Positions 1 through 10,769 of a stretch of DNA of 64,000 nt are shown here, piece after piece. Source of the DNA: Atrina japonica (lineage: Eukaryota > Mollusca > Bivalvia > Pterioida > Pinnidae); assembly GCA_030159075.1 (NCBI GenBank), contig BROG01000292.1, positions 248,001 to 312,000 of the forward strand, read 5' to 3'. Under the pieces are notes generated by a model, which saw only the letters and a list, made by a program, of their open reading frames with translations, did not search any database and was not told where the DNA came from. How positions within the stretch are numbered: the stretch's first letter is position 1; each line of letters opens with the position of its first letter. The position numbers and the translations under genes were made by a program.

Positions 1-734
1 AACAATGTCAATCTCTCACGCCATATTATTGACACGTTTTTTTGCAGATCCATTTCCAAAAATATTTGTGTACATCTTGACTTCTCTCGAATACACGTTG
101 AAATATGTATATAACTATTTATGTGTTCTATAGTGAAAAACAATCAGCGTACATAAAAGAATACAAGAGATATAAATCTTAAGACAATCCTTACTTCAAT
201 ATCATTAGCGATCAAGTTCACATTCCTGCTGCCATTGCTCGTATCATATTATTTCGGTTTGCATTATCAAACTAACAACTTTTATAAATAAAACATTTCT
301 AACAACTGACGTAAATAATTGAATCCGTAATGTTGGTAGTTTGACTAGTTGATTTGCTATTTGTATCCAGAAAAACGACATTTAGAGTGCTAATATAGAG
401 TTTTCAGGCTACGATGGCAACATTAAACAGATTCGTCGAACACGTTTTGTCATAATGACTGTAATTTTACGTCATATTTTCATTTCAATAACGTAAAGTA
501 AACACACATTCCAATTCAAATAACAGTATACATTTGCACTTCTTATTTTCGCTAATGTCATGTGTTATTGCGTTAGATAAAAGTGCCGAGGTAAATTTTC
601 TTAACATGAAAATAATAAGTGGTCAGGTTGGCGACACTGATAATCCTTTTACGTCTTTTAATATATAAGGCAGTACTACTAGGGACTAGTGACTGTTTAA
701 AGAAAGCGTATATATGAAATAATGTTTCGGAACT
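1..734. other. AT-rich stretch, no gene recognised
   Basis: No coding pattern, RNA gene or clear repeat was seen. The stretch ends where a hammerhead-family fragment begins. Confidence 0.5.
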
Positions 735-800
735 CTATATCTATTGTAAATTCTAGCTCAACTGATGAAGTCTCATTGACAGAAACTACATGTTAATTTG
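735..800 (+). repeat. Family A (hammerhead) fragment, 3' part lost
   Basis: The hammerhead core CTGATGA lies at 762-768 and GAAA at 782-785, joined by the same stem II sequence as other family A copies and preceded by the stem I strand GCTCAA. The normal continuation (stem III, GTC and the stem I return strand) is missing. The sequence runs straight into the 5' end of a Naiad copy in the same orientation, so this ribozyme cannot be complete. Confidence 0.6.
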
Positions 801-1897
801 TTTTTTTTTGCAAAACTTTAACCTAGGTATTATATTTGTAGAATTAATAACACTGTGTCGTTTCCAGTCCCAATTTGTGTCACTTTATCAACCGACCTAT
901 TCCTATATTCAAATGACAGACTTCATCCAGAAACATTTGAAATACTTTATGTTGGCGAGACAAAGGGGCCCTTAAAAGAATAGCTAGTCATCGATTCGAG
1001 GTTAATTATAGGGGTAACCAAATACAGTTCAACTTTCCTGAACATTCCGTTTTTTTATGAGGGTGCGTACAATTGAAGAAATATACCACTGGATTTACAA
1101 CCCCACCTTGAGTACCCCCTTCCGCAGACAGCGTGAAGAATACTGAATAAGACAGCTTGGCACTGTATACCGCTATGGATATAATGATAATATTCAAAGT
1201 GTAGGCAATTTATCAAGTCCACATTGTAGGAATGTCAATGTGATGAAACTTTTTAATTCTCAAGGAAGACGTAAGCGAAGTCATGGACATCGTTCATATA
1301 ACAGACCCAACATACATGAAGTCACTTTTCCATCGCTCTTACATTACGTGTTACGTTAACAAACGCTTAGGTCTTCATCACATTCGCAGGAAACTTCATT
1401 AATTCTTTTTACACGTTTTAATGAACTTTATTTCAGGAATACAGACTGTTCAAACTTTCATGGACTACAAACGATAACTGTTCTAAACAGAAACGTCTTT
1501 TTCTTAAACTTAAATTTACAAATACAGGTATAGACGCTTTAAACACAAGCAATGTTCTAAATCACAAAAAAGTTATCGCATCCATATTTTTAATTAAAAA
1601 CGGATTTTGCAGTGCCTAGGCGTCAATAATCTTCTTCATAACACCGTCATATGTTCATTTACATCATCTCCCTTCATATATAATCCTATCGTGCATGTCA
1701 CCACCGTGACGTTTTTATTGTTGAAAATGAAACCTAAAAAATAGCGATATATCCCAGCGAACTAGAAAATCAAGATGCAACACAATCAAGCACACACTCT
1801 TCAGACATTTTACTTTGTATAGACACAGATAGAAATTAACAACTAGGCTGTACGACAATCGCGACGATGTCGGCTTCCCCGTCATGAATATTATACA
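790..1897 (+). pseudogene. Degenerate Naiad (Penelope-like) copy with GIY-YIG endonuclease remnant
   Basis: Conceptual translation across frameshifts gives a GIY-YIG piece with YVGETKG near 948-968, then HRFE and GNQ near 989-1020, then the end of the endonuclease domain (FRRQREEYWI, near 1120-1150). The linker follows to about 1740. The frame then jumps from the CxC region directly to the RT C-terminal part (about 1744-1890), so the RT catalytic core has been deleted. Many stops and frameshifts show it is dead. It ends inside the RT C-terminus, where the next copy begins head to tail. This matches the tandem organisation known for Penelope-like elements. Domain calls rest on comparison with the longer copy at 1932-4328 and the endonuclease at 44003-44550. 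Confidence 0.75.
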
Positions 1898-1931
1898 TTA
1901 AATCAACTCTCCTGACCATTCCATCTTGTCT

Positions 1932-4328
1932 ATGAGAGTGCGTATAATTGAAAAAATATACCACTGGACCAACAATCCCACCTTGAGTACCCCCTTCCGT
2001 AGACAACGTGAAGAATTTTGGATTAAACAACTTGGCACTGCTTATCCCTATGGATGTAACGATAATATCCAAAGTTTAGGCAATCTATCAAGCACACTGT
2101 GTAATGGTGTTAATGTGATGGAACTTTTTAATTCTAACGTAAGACGTAAACGAAGTCACGGACATCGTTCATACAACCGACCCTACATACATGATGTCAC
2201 TTTTTCATCTCTTTTACCTTACGTTAACAAAAAATTGGGTCTTCATCACATCCGCAGTAAACTTTATTCTGTTCCTTTTACAAATCTCAATAAACTTTTT
2301 CAAGAAGCAAGAATGAACCCCTACACGGATTCTTCAATCCCAGAATACATACTGAACTCCATTATAATGGACATCGCTTATCACAGGCTGTTTAAGCCTG
2401 TACGCGTTACAAACGATGACTGTTCTAAACAGAAACGTCTTTTCCTTAAACTTAAATTTACAAATAAAGGCATAGACGCTTTAAACATTGGCAATGTTCT
2501 AAATCACAAAAAAGTTCAGTCCTGTATTCCACCATATTTTAAACTGAAGAGCACGCCTTGCATTTCATATAGCTATACACCTAGCATCGCATCCAAGCTA
2601 TTCAATTACAAACAGGTTTTGCAGTGCCTAGACATCAACCATCTTCTACACAACACTGTCACATGTTCATGTTCTTCATCTCCTTTCAAATACAATACTA
2701 TCGGGCATGTCATTACCGGCGACGTTTCTATTGTTGAAAATGAAAGCCTCAAAAATCTTATTTTAAGGGGCCCTAAATACCGGGAAGCCCGTTCCTTTAA
2801 TTGGCGTCAGAATTTCAGTTTAGTTATGGATTCTGTCGAAGATTATGCCAGACGATGGGTCAAACATGAAGACGTAGAACCAGACACTTTGTCTGAATGG
2901 CTGAAAGCCATACGATGGTTGATAAAATCTCGTATTCGAAAACTTAAAGGGACTATGAAAACACGTTATCTCTCTGTATTTAATGATCCAGAAGTAGTAA
3001 CTGAACTGGATAGGTTACATGACCAATATGTACTGGTACCAGCAGACAAAGCCTCAAATAATATAGTTTTTATTTGTAAGGCACATTACTATAATTGTTT
3101 ATTAGAAGAACTTGGGTTTAATACGAATTCTGGAAATCCTACATACACACGTAGCTCACTTTCAAAGGACGAGATCCTTCAAAATCACGTGTCCGTATTA
3201 CACTCATTTGATATACCTACAACGGATACCGATTTCGAGCTACCAAATTTATACTGGATACCTAAACTTCATAAAAACCCATATAAACAAAGATACATAG
3301 CAGGATCCAGCAAATGTTCTACCAAACCTTTATCTTTACTCCTTACCAAGATATTGACAGCTGTTAAGGAGAAACTTCAAAATTACTGTACAGTTGCTTA
3401 TTCCAGAAGCGGTGTAAATCAGATGTGGATACTTAAAAATTCTAAACAGCTTTTAGAAGATTTGAAGGCACACACTTTTTCTCGAATTTACAGTATCAAA
3501 ACTTATGACTTCTCAACTCTTTACACTACTATTCCACATAAAAAATTAAAAGAAAGACTTTTTAGCATCATAGACAACTGCTTTTTCACTAAAGGTGGTA
3601 CCCGAAAATTTAAATATCTAGTGATTGGCTATCAAGATACTTATTTCGTCAAACACCACTCTGATTCTACACATAAGTATACTGAAGTTGATATCAAAAA
3701 CATGCTGGAATTTCTAATAGACAATATATTTGTAATGTTCGGAGACGTGGTCTTTCAACAAACTGTCGGCATTCCTATGGGAACCAATTGTGCTCCTTTA
3801 TTGGCCGACCTGTTCCTTTATTCATACGAAGCAGACTTCATTCAGAAACTGCTGAATCAAAAGAAGAACAGGTTAGCTGTGTCCTTTAATTTGACATTTA
3901 GATATATCGACGACGTTTTGTCAATCAATAATGACAATTTTCATACATATGTCAATGCGATATATGCGATAGACATTTTACTTAATATAAACACAGACGG
4001 AAAATTAGCAACTAAGCTATACGATAAACGCGACGATTTCGTCTTTCCCATCGTAAATTTTCCACATTTAAGTAGTAATATCCCTCAGTCACTTGCATAT
4101 GGAGTTTATATTTCACAAATGATCCGATATGCCAGGGCGTGGACAACATATCAAGATTTCATATACAGAGGTAAACTACTCACTGACAAATTATTGACAC
4201 AGGGATATCGAAAACCGTGTTTAATGTCAACGTTCCGCAAATTTTACGGTCAGTATAATAGTCTTGTTTGCGACTACTCTGTTTCACTAAGTGAAATGTT
4301 GAGTTGCCTTTTCGTTGGCGGTTGTTGA
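1932..4328 (+). CDS. Naiad-type Penelope-like reverse transcriptase, 5'-truncated, long open frame
   Basis: This is the longest reading frame in the window. It encodes a retrotransposon reverse transcriptase that copies element RNA at a nicked target. Residue numbers below count from a TTG codon at 1926; the first ATG is at 1932. The N-terminus holds only the last 40 or so residues of a GIY-YIG endonuclease (REEFWIKQLGTAYPYGCN). A CxC motif follows at residues 247-249, with GHVITGDV just after it, both hallmarks of the N-terminal-endonuclease Naiad clade. RT motifs follow: RYIAGSSKC with PLSLLLTKIL, motif A YDFSTLYTTIP (D528), motif B GIPMGTNCAP (from 615) and motif C YIDD (660-663). Compared with the copy at 15489-16325, 17 residues are missing just after YIDD, an in-frame 51-nt deletion. 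With its endonuclease lost as well, it is probably not autonomous. The frame ends at UGA 4326-4328. Confidence 0.88.
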   Translation: MRVRIIEKIYHWTNNPTLSTPFRRQREEFWIKQLGTAYPYGCNDNIQSLGNLSSTLCNGVNVMELFNSNVRRKRSHGHRSYNRPYIHDVTFSSLLPYVNKKLGLHHIRSKLYSVPFTNLNKLFQEARMNPYTDSSIPEYILNSIIMDIAYHRLFKPVRVTNDDCSKQKRLFLKLKFTNKGIDALNIGNVLNHKKVQSCIPPYFKLKSTPCISYSYTPSIASKLFNYKQVLQCLDINHLLHNTVTCSCSSSPFKYNTIGHVITGDVSIVENESLKNLILRGPKYREARSFNWRQNFSLVMDSVEDYARRWVKHEDVEPDTLSEWLKAIRWLIKSRIRKLKGTMKTRYLSVFNDPEVVTELDRLHDQYVLVPADKASNNIVFICKAHYYNCLLEELGFNTNSGNPTYTRSSLSKDEILQNHVSVLHSFDIPTTDTDFELPNLYWIPKLHKNPYKQRYIAGSSKCSTKPLSLLLTKILTAVKEKLQNYCTVAYSRSGVNQMWILKNSKQLLEDLKAHTFSRIYSIKTYDFSTLYTTIPHKKLKERLFSIIDNCFFTKGGTRKFKYLVIGYQDTYFVKHHSDSTHKYTEVDIKNMLEFLIDNIFVMFGDVVFQQTVGIPMGTNCAPLLADLFLYSYEADFIQKLLNQKKNRLAVSFNLTFRYIDDVLSINNDNFHTYVNAIYAIDILLNINTDGKLATKLYDKRDDFVFPIVNFPHLSSNIPQSLAYGVYISQMIRYARAWTTYQDFIYRGKLLTDKLLTQGYRKPCLMSTFRKFYGQYNSLVCDYSVSLSEMLSCLFVGGC

Positions 4329-4560
4329 GACGTCTGTACCAATTGTGACGAGGATACACTCTTCACGTGTTTCATTGGACTTGACTGTGGACTCACGGCG
4401 GGTGTGACCGGTCGACAGGGGATGCTTACTCCTCCATGGCACCTGATCCCACCTCTTGGTTTCCAGAGGTCCGTGTTTGTCCATTTTTACTAGATTTGTA
4501 TCTATGTCCTGGGCATCCTATTGATTTGTACTTTGGTATCTGAAATTTTTATATCGTAAT
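4329..4560 (+). mobile_element. Naiad 3' tail of the preceding copy
   Basis: This is the conserved tail following the RT frame, recognised by GACCGGTCGACAGGGG near 4410 and by ACTTTGGTATCTGAAATTTT at its end. The same tail recurs at least a dozen times in this window, in both orientations. The frame beyond the UGA stays open for 55 codons (see findings). Confidence 0.8.
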
Positions 4561-5007
4561 ATCCCACAATCACCTGCATATGTGGTTTTCGATATACCAG
4601 GGCTTGTTCAATATATCATCATTTCATATTCAACTACTCACTGACAAACTATTGACACAGGAATATCGAAATCCGCCTTTGGTGTCAGGGTTCCGGAAAT
4701 TTCACGGTCCATTTAATAATCTTGTTTGCGATTACTTTGTTTCACTAAGTAAAAAGTTTATTTGTCTGTTTGCCAGCGGTTGTTGAGACGCCTGTACCAG
4801 TTGTGGCGAGGATTTGTTCCTCACATATTTCGTTTGGAATTGACTGAACTCACGGCGGGTGTGACCGGTCGATAGGGGATGCTTACTCCTCCATGGCACC
4901 TGATCCCACTTCTTGCTTTCCGTGTTTGTCCAGTATTTACCAGATTTATATCTATACCCTGGACATCCTAGAAGTTTTTACTTTGGTATCTTTAAATTTT
5001 CTATATA
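4558..5007 (+). pseudogene. Second tandem Naiad 3' fragment
   Basis: The RT C-terminus restarts at the 'SPAYG' position directly after the previous tail. It includes LLTDKLLTQ at 4637-4663, runs to the same Cys-UGA end at about 4784-4786, and then repeats the tail. It is head to tail with the upstream copy and more diverged. Confidence 0.75.
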
Positions 5008-5069
5008 AGAAAAGAAAAAAGCAACATGTCGATATGTTGATAGTGACAATTATCATATATATTTGAAGG

Positions 5070-5740
5070 TGAAACATCATAGGGAACTGGAAATTAAAAA
5101 CATCACATAATCAAACTCATACGCTTCTTATTGGCACTTGCTGTAGACACAGATGGGGAATTCAGAGCATGTATTTACGGCACACGTGGTGATTTGGCTT
5201 TCATGACATCAGAGATTTCTTTAAATTTCTAGTTTGCTAGTATATATCATGTTTATAATATTATGAGGATTACCATTACTTTTTCCTGAGGGTTTTCCCG
5301 AATTTATTTAACAAATGAACACTTATCAGAGGGCAGCAGGCGCCGTAATTATTTATCTTACACCCGAATTGCATTCACATAGGCAATAACCGCACTCTGA
5401 CAAGCGTTAAATCTTTATATAAACATGTCATAGTTTTCAAATTTGAAACAAAGTAATAGAAAGGAATATATCGCCTTATACGTGATCGGTATCATTATGA
5501 TGGAACAGCGAAGGTCAAGCTCACACCATTTTGTGACGCCACATGAGAATCTTCATTAATAGGTGATATAAACGCTGTCTAGATAAACACGGAGTCTATG
5601 GGAGACTACAGCAGGAAATGCAAATATCAAAATTCATTTACTTCCTCTATCTGATGTTTATGTCTCTCAAATGATCCCATATACCAAAGTCTGTTCAGCG
5701 TATGAGTATTTCATATTCAGAGACAAACTACTGAAAGAAA
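5070..5740 (+). mobile_element. Two degraded Naiad RT C-terminal fragments
   Basis: Positions 5070-5225 match the post-YIDD segment (ELEIK... to the KRDDFGF region). Positions 5650-5740 match the YISQMIRYA...YRGKLL segment. Both are on + with frameshifts. The roughly 420 bases between them show nothing recognisable. Confidence 0.55.
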
Positions 5741-5784
5741 GGTTTCTATCATAATGATAAGGGTAGTTTCAGGTTTACCAAGGA

Positions 5785-6020
5785 AATATATAAAACATCT
5801 CAGATATCAAAGTATAAATCTTTAGAATGTCCAGGATACAGATACAAATCCGGCAAAAATGGACAAACACGGACCTCTGGAAACCATGAGGTGGGATCAG
5901 GTGCCATAGTGGAGTAAGCATTCCCTGTCGACCGGTCACAACCGCCCCGAGTTCACAGTCAAATCCAAATGAAATACGCCAGGAACGAATCCTCGTCACA
6001 ATTGGTATTTATAGTCATTT
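5785..6020 (-). mobile_element. Inverted Naiad 3' tail
   Basis: Reverse complement of the standard tail, from the AGATACCAAAGTATAAAT end to the ATCCTCGTCACAATTGGTA boundary. It faces the fragments immediately upstream. Confidence 0.8.
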
Positions 6021-6654
6021 CAGTTTTTCTTTCAAAAGTTCAACAATCTTTCTTGCAATAACAGTGTATTTACACAATTCAACTATTAATCTATTCCGCA
6101 AACCAGAAGAGGAAATCGTATCCGTTTATCTGTTACATGTTTTAATAACATATAGATACATATGATTTAGTGTTCTTAACGCACATGTTCTGTGGCGCAA
6201 AGTCTATACAGTTATTTGTTTGTGTATTTTGACACCTCTTCTCAGTGATCAAGATCTAACAGAGACCTCTGTCACGATTGTTATATACAACCACATCACC
6301 CACTTGCACGATTGTAGAATTGTAAACGTGTTGTCAGCAGGAAGCTCAAATCCAGGATAATTAATTGATTCCCCGATTTTATGTTTTAGTGACATTTATC
6401 CATGTATTTATATTCTGTTTCTCGTAAAACTCTGTTAGAAGTGTATTCTAATATGATTTACGTACAACTGGCAGTATACTTTTATTCTATTGTACTTGTT
6501 GTAACACCTCATATTTTATATAAATTATAATCCCCTTCTAATGTTATACATATTCTCGGGTTTCGTTTGTATATATATTTTGTAAAAAACTTTTGAATTG
6601 CAATATTATTTGATATAAAAATAAAAAAAAAAAATTATTAATTGCAAAGAGGTT
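6021..6654. other. Non-coding, possible retroposon 3' end
   Basis: No coding pattern. The stretch ends in an A-rich tract with AATAAAA-like signals (about 6618-6640), which could be the polyadenylated tail of an unrecognised retroposon. Nothing else was seen. Confidence 0.3.
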
Positions 6655-6880
6655 CAGGATACAACATACTAATCAGGTAAACATTGGGGTGGGATCAGGT
6701 GGCTCGAAGGAGTAGCATCCCTTATTAAACGGCTACATCCACCACAATCCACATACAAATTTAAATGAAATGAATGTGAAGAATAAACCCTAAAATATCT
6801 CTAGACAATTGAACAAGCAGTATCGAACAGGTAACTCAACAATTCATTTAGCGAAACATAGTAATTTCAAACAAGGTCAA
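6655..6880 (-). mobile_element. Degraded inverted Naiad tail
   Basis: Matches the tail's GGTGGGATCAGGTG and GAGTAGCATCCC blocks, followed by the RT end with the block that reads TTTAGTGAAAC in other copies. It is heavily mutated. Confidence 0.6.
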
Positions 6881-7117
6881 CACAATTTGGTTTTACTACT
6901 TTTAATAAACACAAAACTGTGGATGCCACATCCACTCTGGTTGTTGGAAATATTGAGTTTAGTATCCACACAAAACTCATATATTCTCTTCTATACTTTA
7001 TGCCATCCAGCCTTCATTCAACTTACCGGATGGTTTAAAAATCCGGGTTCGCATAATCTGTTAATCCAAAGCTACTTTCCATGAACAGAACGAACTCCAA
7101 TAAACCAGCCTTTGCAA

Positions 7118-7641
7118 CAGAGGCTACAAAGCTAATGCTGTGCAAACTGCAATTGATGAGATTTCAAACAAAGACAGAATCACTCTCCTACATTTCAGCT
7201 CTAACAAGGAAAGCAGCAGAGTTCCCCTGGTGACTACTTACCACCCCGTCTTGAAGAACCTTAATAACATTCTTCGGAAGAATTTGCCAGCTCTCCACAA
7301 AAACGTGAGAATGAGGGACATGGTAGCTGGAACCAAACAAGACGAACCTCTGACAATAATCAGCTCCAAAACTTAAGTTTTGCAGCACTACTACAGAACG
7401 TAGCTTTAAGATTTTTATAAATACATCATGTATCATCAACAACTGCGTCCCTCTCAGCATTTACAAAGTTTGCCAGAAACAATATGCTAGTGGAACTGGA
7501 GACCTCCACAGACGCACCGATAATCACAGATCTACCACTAGAACTAAACAACTCAAAGAACATGTGGGTGACCAGTTCAACCTTGAGAGTCATAAGTGTG
7601 ATGGTATCACAGTCGTGGTTATTGATCATAACCTAAATCAA
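7118..7641 (+). pseudogene. Canonical Penelope-like element, C-terminal linker and GIY-YIG endonuclease
   Basis: Translation gives RGYK, then RVPLVTTYHPVLKNLNNILR (about 7220-7280), the linker typical of Penelope-like elements with a C-terminal endonuclease. Past a stop comes a GIY-YIG-type domain from 7429: cysteines, KVCQKQYASGTGDLHRR (family form YVGET) and DNHRS, then HVGDQF and ESHKCDG to about 7641. The domain order (RT linker, then endonuclease) is opposite to the Naiads elsewhere in the window, so this is a second Penelope lineage. The RT core is absent, and stops separate linker and endonuclease, so it is a dead fragment. Confidence 0.7.
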
Positions 7642-8177
7642 CAACATTTGGCTTGTTGGGATGAAAAGTCGATAATTAGCGAGTTTACGAGTCGAAAAGT
7701 CGCTAATAAGCGACAGTCGAAAGTTTGAGATAGCACAAATCAGCCACCAAACTAAAGTCTTTCAGAGCCAATGACATCAATAAGTTAATTGACTTTTCCA
7801 AAATGAATTCTGCCTAATCCCTCTTCTCGTTGTGTTTCTAGTTCGAACTGATCACACAGTTCATTCGTTAGTCAGAATTCGAATTCGTTTGGTGCGAACT
7901 TTTGATGTATCGAACCTACCTAAATGCTGTCAATTGTATATTGTTTTTGCCAGATTTATCTCAGCTTCACGTTTGATAATATGTAGATTTAACGCGTTTT
8001 GACTTTTCAGACCAGGTTAATTTTGTAGTTTTTCGCTATTTTCCATAATGTTTTATTTTTCCTACTTTTGTCTATTTTGTCAAAAGTTTAGTTATATAAT
8101 TATTCATTTGTTTGATTTCGAGTTTGATGTATACTTTTTATAATCATGTAACATTTAGCATATTATTCGTAGTCCAG

Positions 8178-8210
<33 letters not shown>

Positions 8211-8290
8211 TTCATGTTATTTTAATCTTTTGTACTGAGGAAGGGACAAGTCGTCCCGAAAAATTGACTTCATTTTCGTCCCTGTCGTTT
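7642..8290. other. Non-coding flank with (GT)n microsatellite
   Basis: Probably the 3' flank of the preceding Penelope fragment. A GT dinucleotide tract lies at about 8179-8205. A segment near 8236-8290 reads TEEGTSRPEK in one frame, which resembles sequence often seen at retroelement 3' ends, but I cannot assign it. Confidence 0.35.
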
Positions 8291-8996
8291 CAGTGCTTTA
8301 TAAAAGGAGAATAAAAAAAAACTCTTATTTGGTAAATGGATTTTATACCTGCACCTTGTGTCCCATATTAGTTTATCTGTTCGAACATCTGAATTCTTTG
8401 ATATTTTTCAGATACGTAATATTGCATTTTATACATTTATGTATCATATGTCCAGTGATTATGAAATTTATTAATACTTTGACGTATCATACCATATTTC
8501 ACCAAATACAGGCTTATAGATTTCCCAGCGATTGCATTGACAGTAAAATGAAATATCCAAAACATTAAAATATGTTCACTCAAGATACATTTCTGAACAT
8601 ATAATATTTCAACAAATCTAATTAGTTTTTGATAATTACAAATGCTTGTCATTTATGATATTGAAACGGAAAATTGATTTTTAGGGGAAAAAATAAAAAG
8701 AAGAGCCACGAAAGCACATTAGAATAAAAGGGAAAATAAAACATAGACAGTTTATAAAAATACGATCGGTCTGTAATGGCGACTTCTAATGGTTTCTGTT
8801 TTGTAATTTGTTTAATTTGGACCGAAATGGACTCTTGTCATACAGACATATATTCAACATTTCACCCAAAGTTATACATGGCTTCTTCTTTAAAACAGAG
8901 AAATTCAATATAATTTTAATGTCACTTTAGATTGTTAAAACAGTTAATATTAAATGATGAACAAAGTTCTTCCAGCAATTTTTTTACATTTGATTT
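8291..8996. other. AT-rich stretch, nothing recognised
   Basis: Only short random frames. No repeat or RNA gene was seen. Confidence 0.45.
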
Positions 8997-9290
8997 GGTT
9001 GTTGTTTTTCACTTATACTGAGATGCCACCAGTTTTTGGTGAAGTGCCACCAATTTTTACCTTTGCTATAGAATGGTGTCAATGCAGTGAGGGTTCTTTT
9101 ACGTGCCACGCCTTCCTCGACAGGGGACCTCGGTTATCAGTCTCATTCTAACGACACATAGTTTTCACTTTGTTATGCCGAGCGTGTGGCGAAGAAACGG
9201 TCACTGACATTTTAAAATTATCTGACCGGAAATCGAACCAGGGACCTTCAATAAATTATTTCAGTCGAAGATGCATTAGCTGTGTTCACC
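8997..9290 (-). mobile_element. tRNA-headed SINE, reverse orientation
   Basis: On the minus strand the right end carries a box B-like GGTTCGATTTCC. The left end matches the SINE tail seen at 19434-19710 (a GTGACGTCTCCATATGAGTGAAA-like block). It overlaps the MITE that follows. Confidence 0.55.
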
Positions 9291-9645
9291 AAAAAAAAAA
9301 AAAAAACAAAAAAAAAAAAAAAGAAAATATTATTTCGATTTTTTTCTACTTTTACTACATGTACAAATGTACAATAAGAGCTATACACAGGGAAATAATC
9401 TTATATTGTTTATTTTGTGAGATTAAGGTCAGCTTTATTGTGGAATTTATATACAAATAGGAAGGGTTAATCAATTGCAATTGAAAAAGTGCTACACTTG
9501 AGTTTCTCAAGCAATATTAACAAAATATTTAGTAATTTATAAATTTTTGTATGCCTGTGTATATCTCTGTTTTGTTAATGTTCAGAAGTAAAAATGTAGA
9601 ATGTTGTTTTTGAAAAAAAAATAAACAGCTAGTGCGCCTTTAAAA
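9265..9645 (+). mobile_element. Family B MITE
   Basis: Shares its interior with copies near 38640, 42385 and 63026 (AAGGTCAG..., CAATTGCAATTGAAAAAGTG, TTTCTCAAGCAAT). Its ends are degenerate forms of the family B inverted terminal repeat. An internal A-rich tract lies at 9292-9325. Confidence 0.55.
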
Positions 9646-9774
9646 GATCTTTATCCGGCGAATTTTCAGGCCGCTTTCTGGCATGATGACTCCACGGTGA
9701 CAAAAGTAATTACAAAAAATGATCCCGGTCAGAATTGCAATTTGAAGCCATGTTCCAACACGGTCATTCAGGAA

Positions 9775-10700
9775 ATCTCTAAGAGGTCGGTTAGAAGATA
9801 TTTAACATGGTCAGTCAGGAGATATCTAACACAGTCTGTCAGGAGATGTCTAACACGGTCAGTCAGAAGATATCTAACACAGTCTGTCAGGAGATGTGTA
9901 ACACGGTCAGTCAGGAGATGTGTAACACGGTCAGTCAGGATATGTCTAACACGGTCAGTCAGGAGATGTCTAACACGTCAGTCGTCAGATGTCTTACACG
10001 GTCAGTCAGATGTCTAACACGGTCAGTCAGATGTCTAACACGTCAGTCGTCAGATTTCTAACACGTCAGTCAGGAGATGTCTAACATGGTCAGTCAGATA
10101 TCTAAGACGCTTAGTCAGGAGATGTCTAACACGGTCAGTCAGGCAATGTCTAACACGGTCAGTCAGATGTCTAACACGTCAGTCAGCAGATGTGTAACAC
10201 GGTCAGTCAGATCTCTAACACTGTCAATCAGGAGATGTTTAACACGATCAGTCAGATGTGTAACACGGTCAGCCAGATCTCTAACACGGTCAGTCAGGAG
10301 ATATATATCACCATCAGTCAGATGTGTAACACGGTCAGTCAGGAGATATCTATCACCATAAGGCAGATGTGTAACACGGTCAGTCAGGAGATATCTATCA
10401 CCATCAGTCAGATGTGTAACACGGTCAGTCAGGCAATGTCTTACACGGTCAGCCAGATCTCTAACACGGTCAGTCAGGAGATATCTATCACCATCAGTCA
10501 GATGTGTAACACGGTCAGTCAGATTGGTAACACGGTCAGTGACAGAAGATGTCTAACACAATCAGTCAGGCGATGTCTAACACGATCAGTCAGATGTCTA
10601 ACACGGTTAGCCAGGGGATATCTAACACGGTCAGTCAGATGTCTAACACGGTCAGTCAGGCAATGTCTAACACAGTCAGTCAGATCTCTGACACAATCAG
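9775..10700 (+). repeat. Minisatellite of 21- and 24-bp units
   Basis: About 40 units of GTCAGTCAGGAGATGTCTAACACG (24 bp) and a 21-bp form lacking three bases, with TATCACCATCAG variants in the second half. Both lengths are multiples of three, so several frames stay open and give repetitive NTVSQEMS-like or TRSVRRCL-like strings. I treat these as repeat artefacts, not a gene. Confidence 0.85.
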
Positions 10701-10769
10701 AGAGTTAACGATCCCGTATCAATTGCGCAAGCGCCGGTAGGCCGAGCTCGAGTCAAGTTTTAACATGTT

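Noticed and set aside
4287..4484. 65-codon minus frame repeated at several Naiad tails (also 12717, 16284, 36292, 46498)
   Set aside because: Antisense of the conserved tail. It recurs because the tail recurs, and no family or start context supports it.
9775..10700. Regularly spaced repeats considered as a CRISPR array
   Set aside because: Units are contiguous without unique spacers, and the window is eukaryotic. It is a minisatellite.
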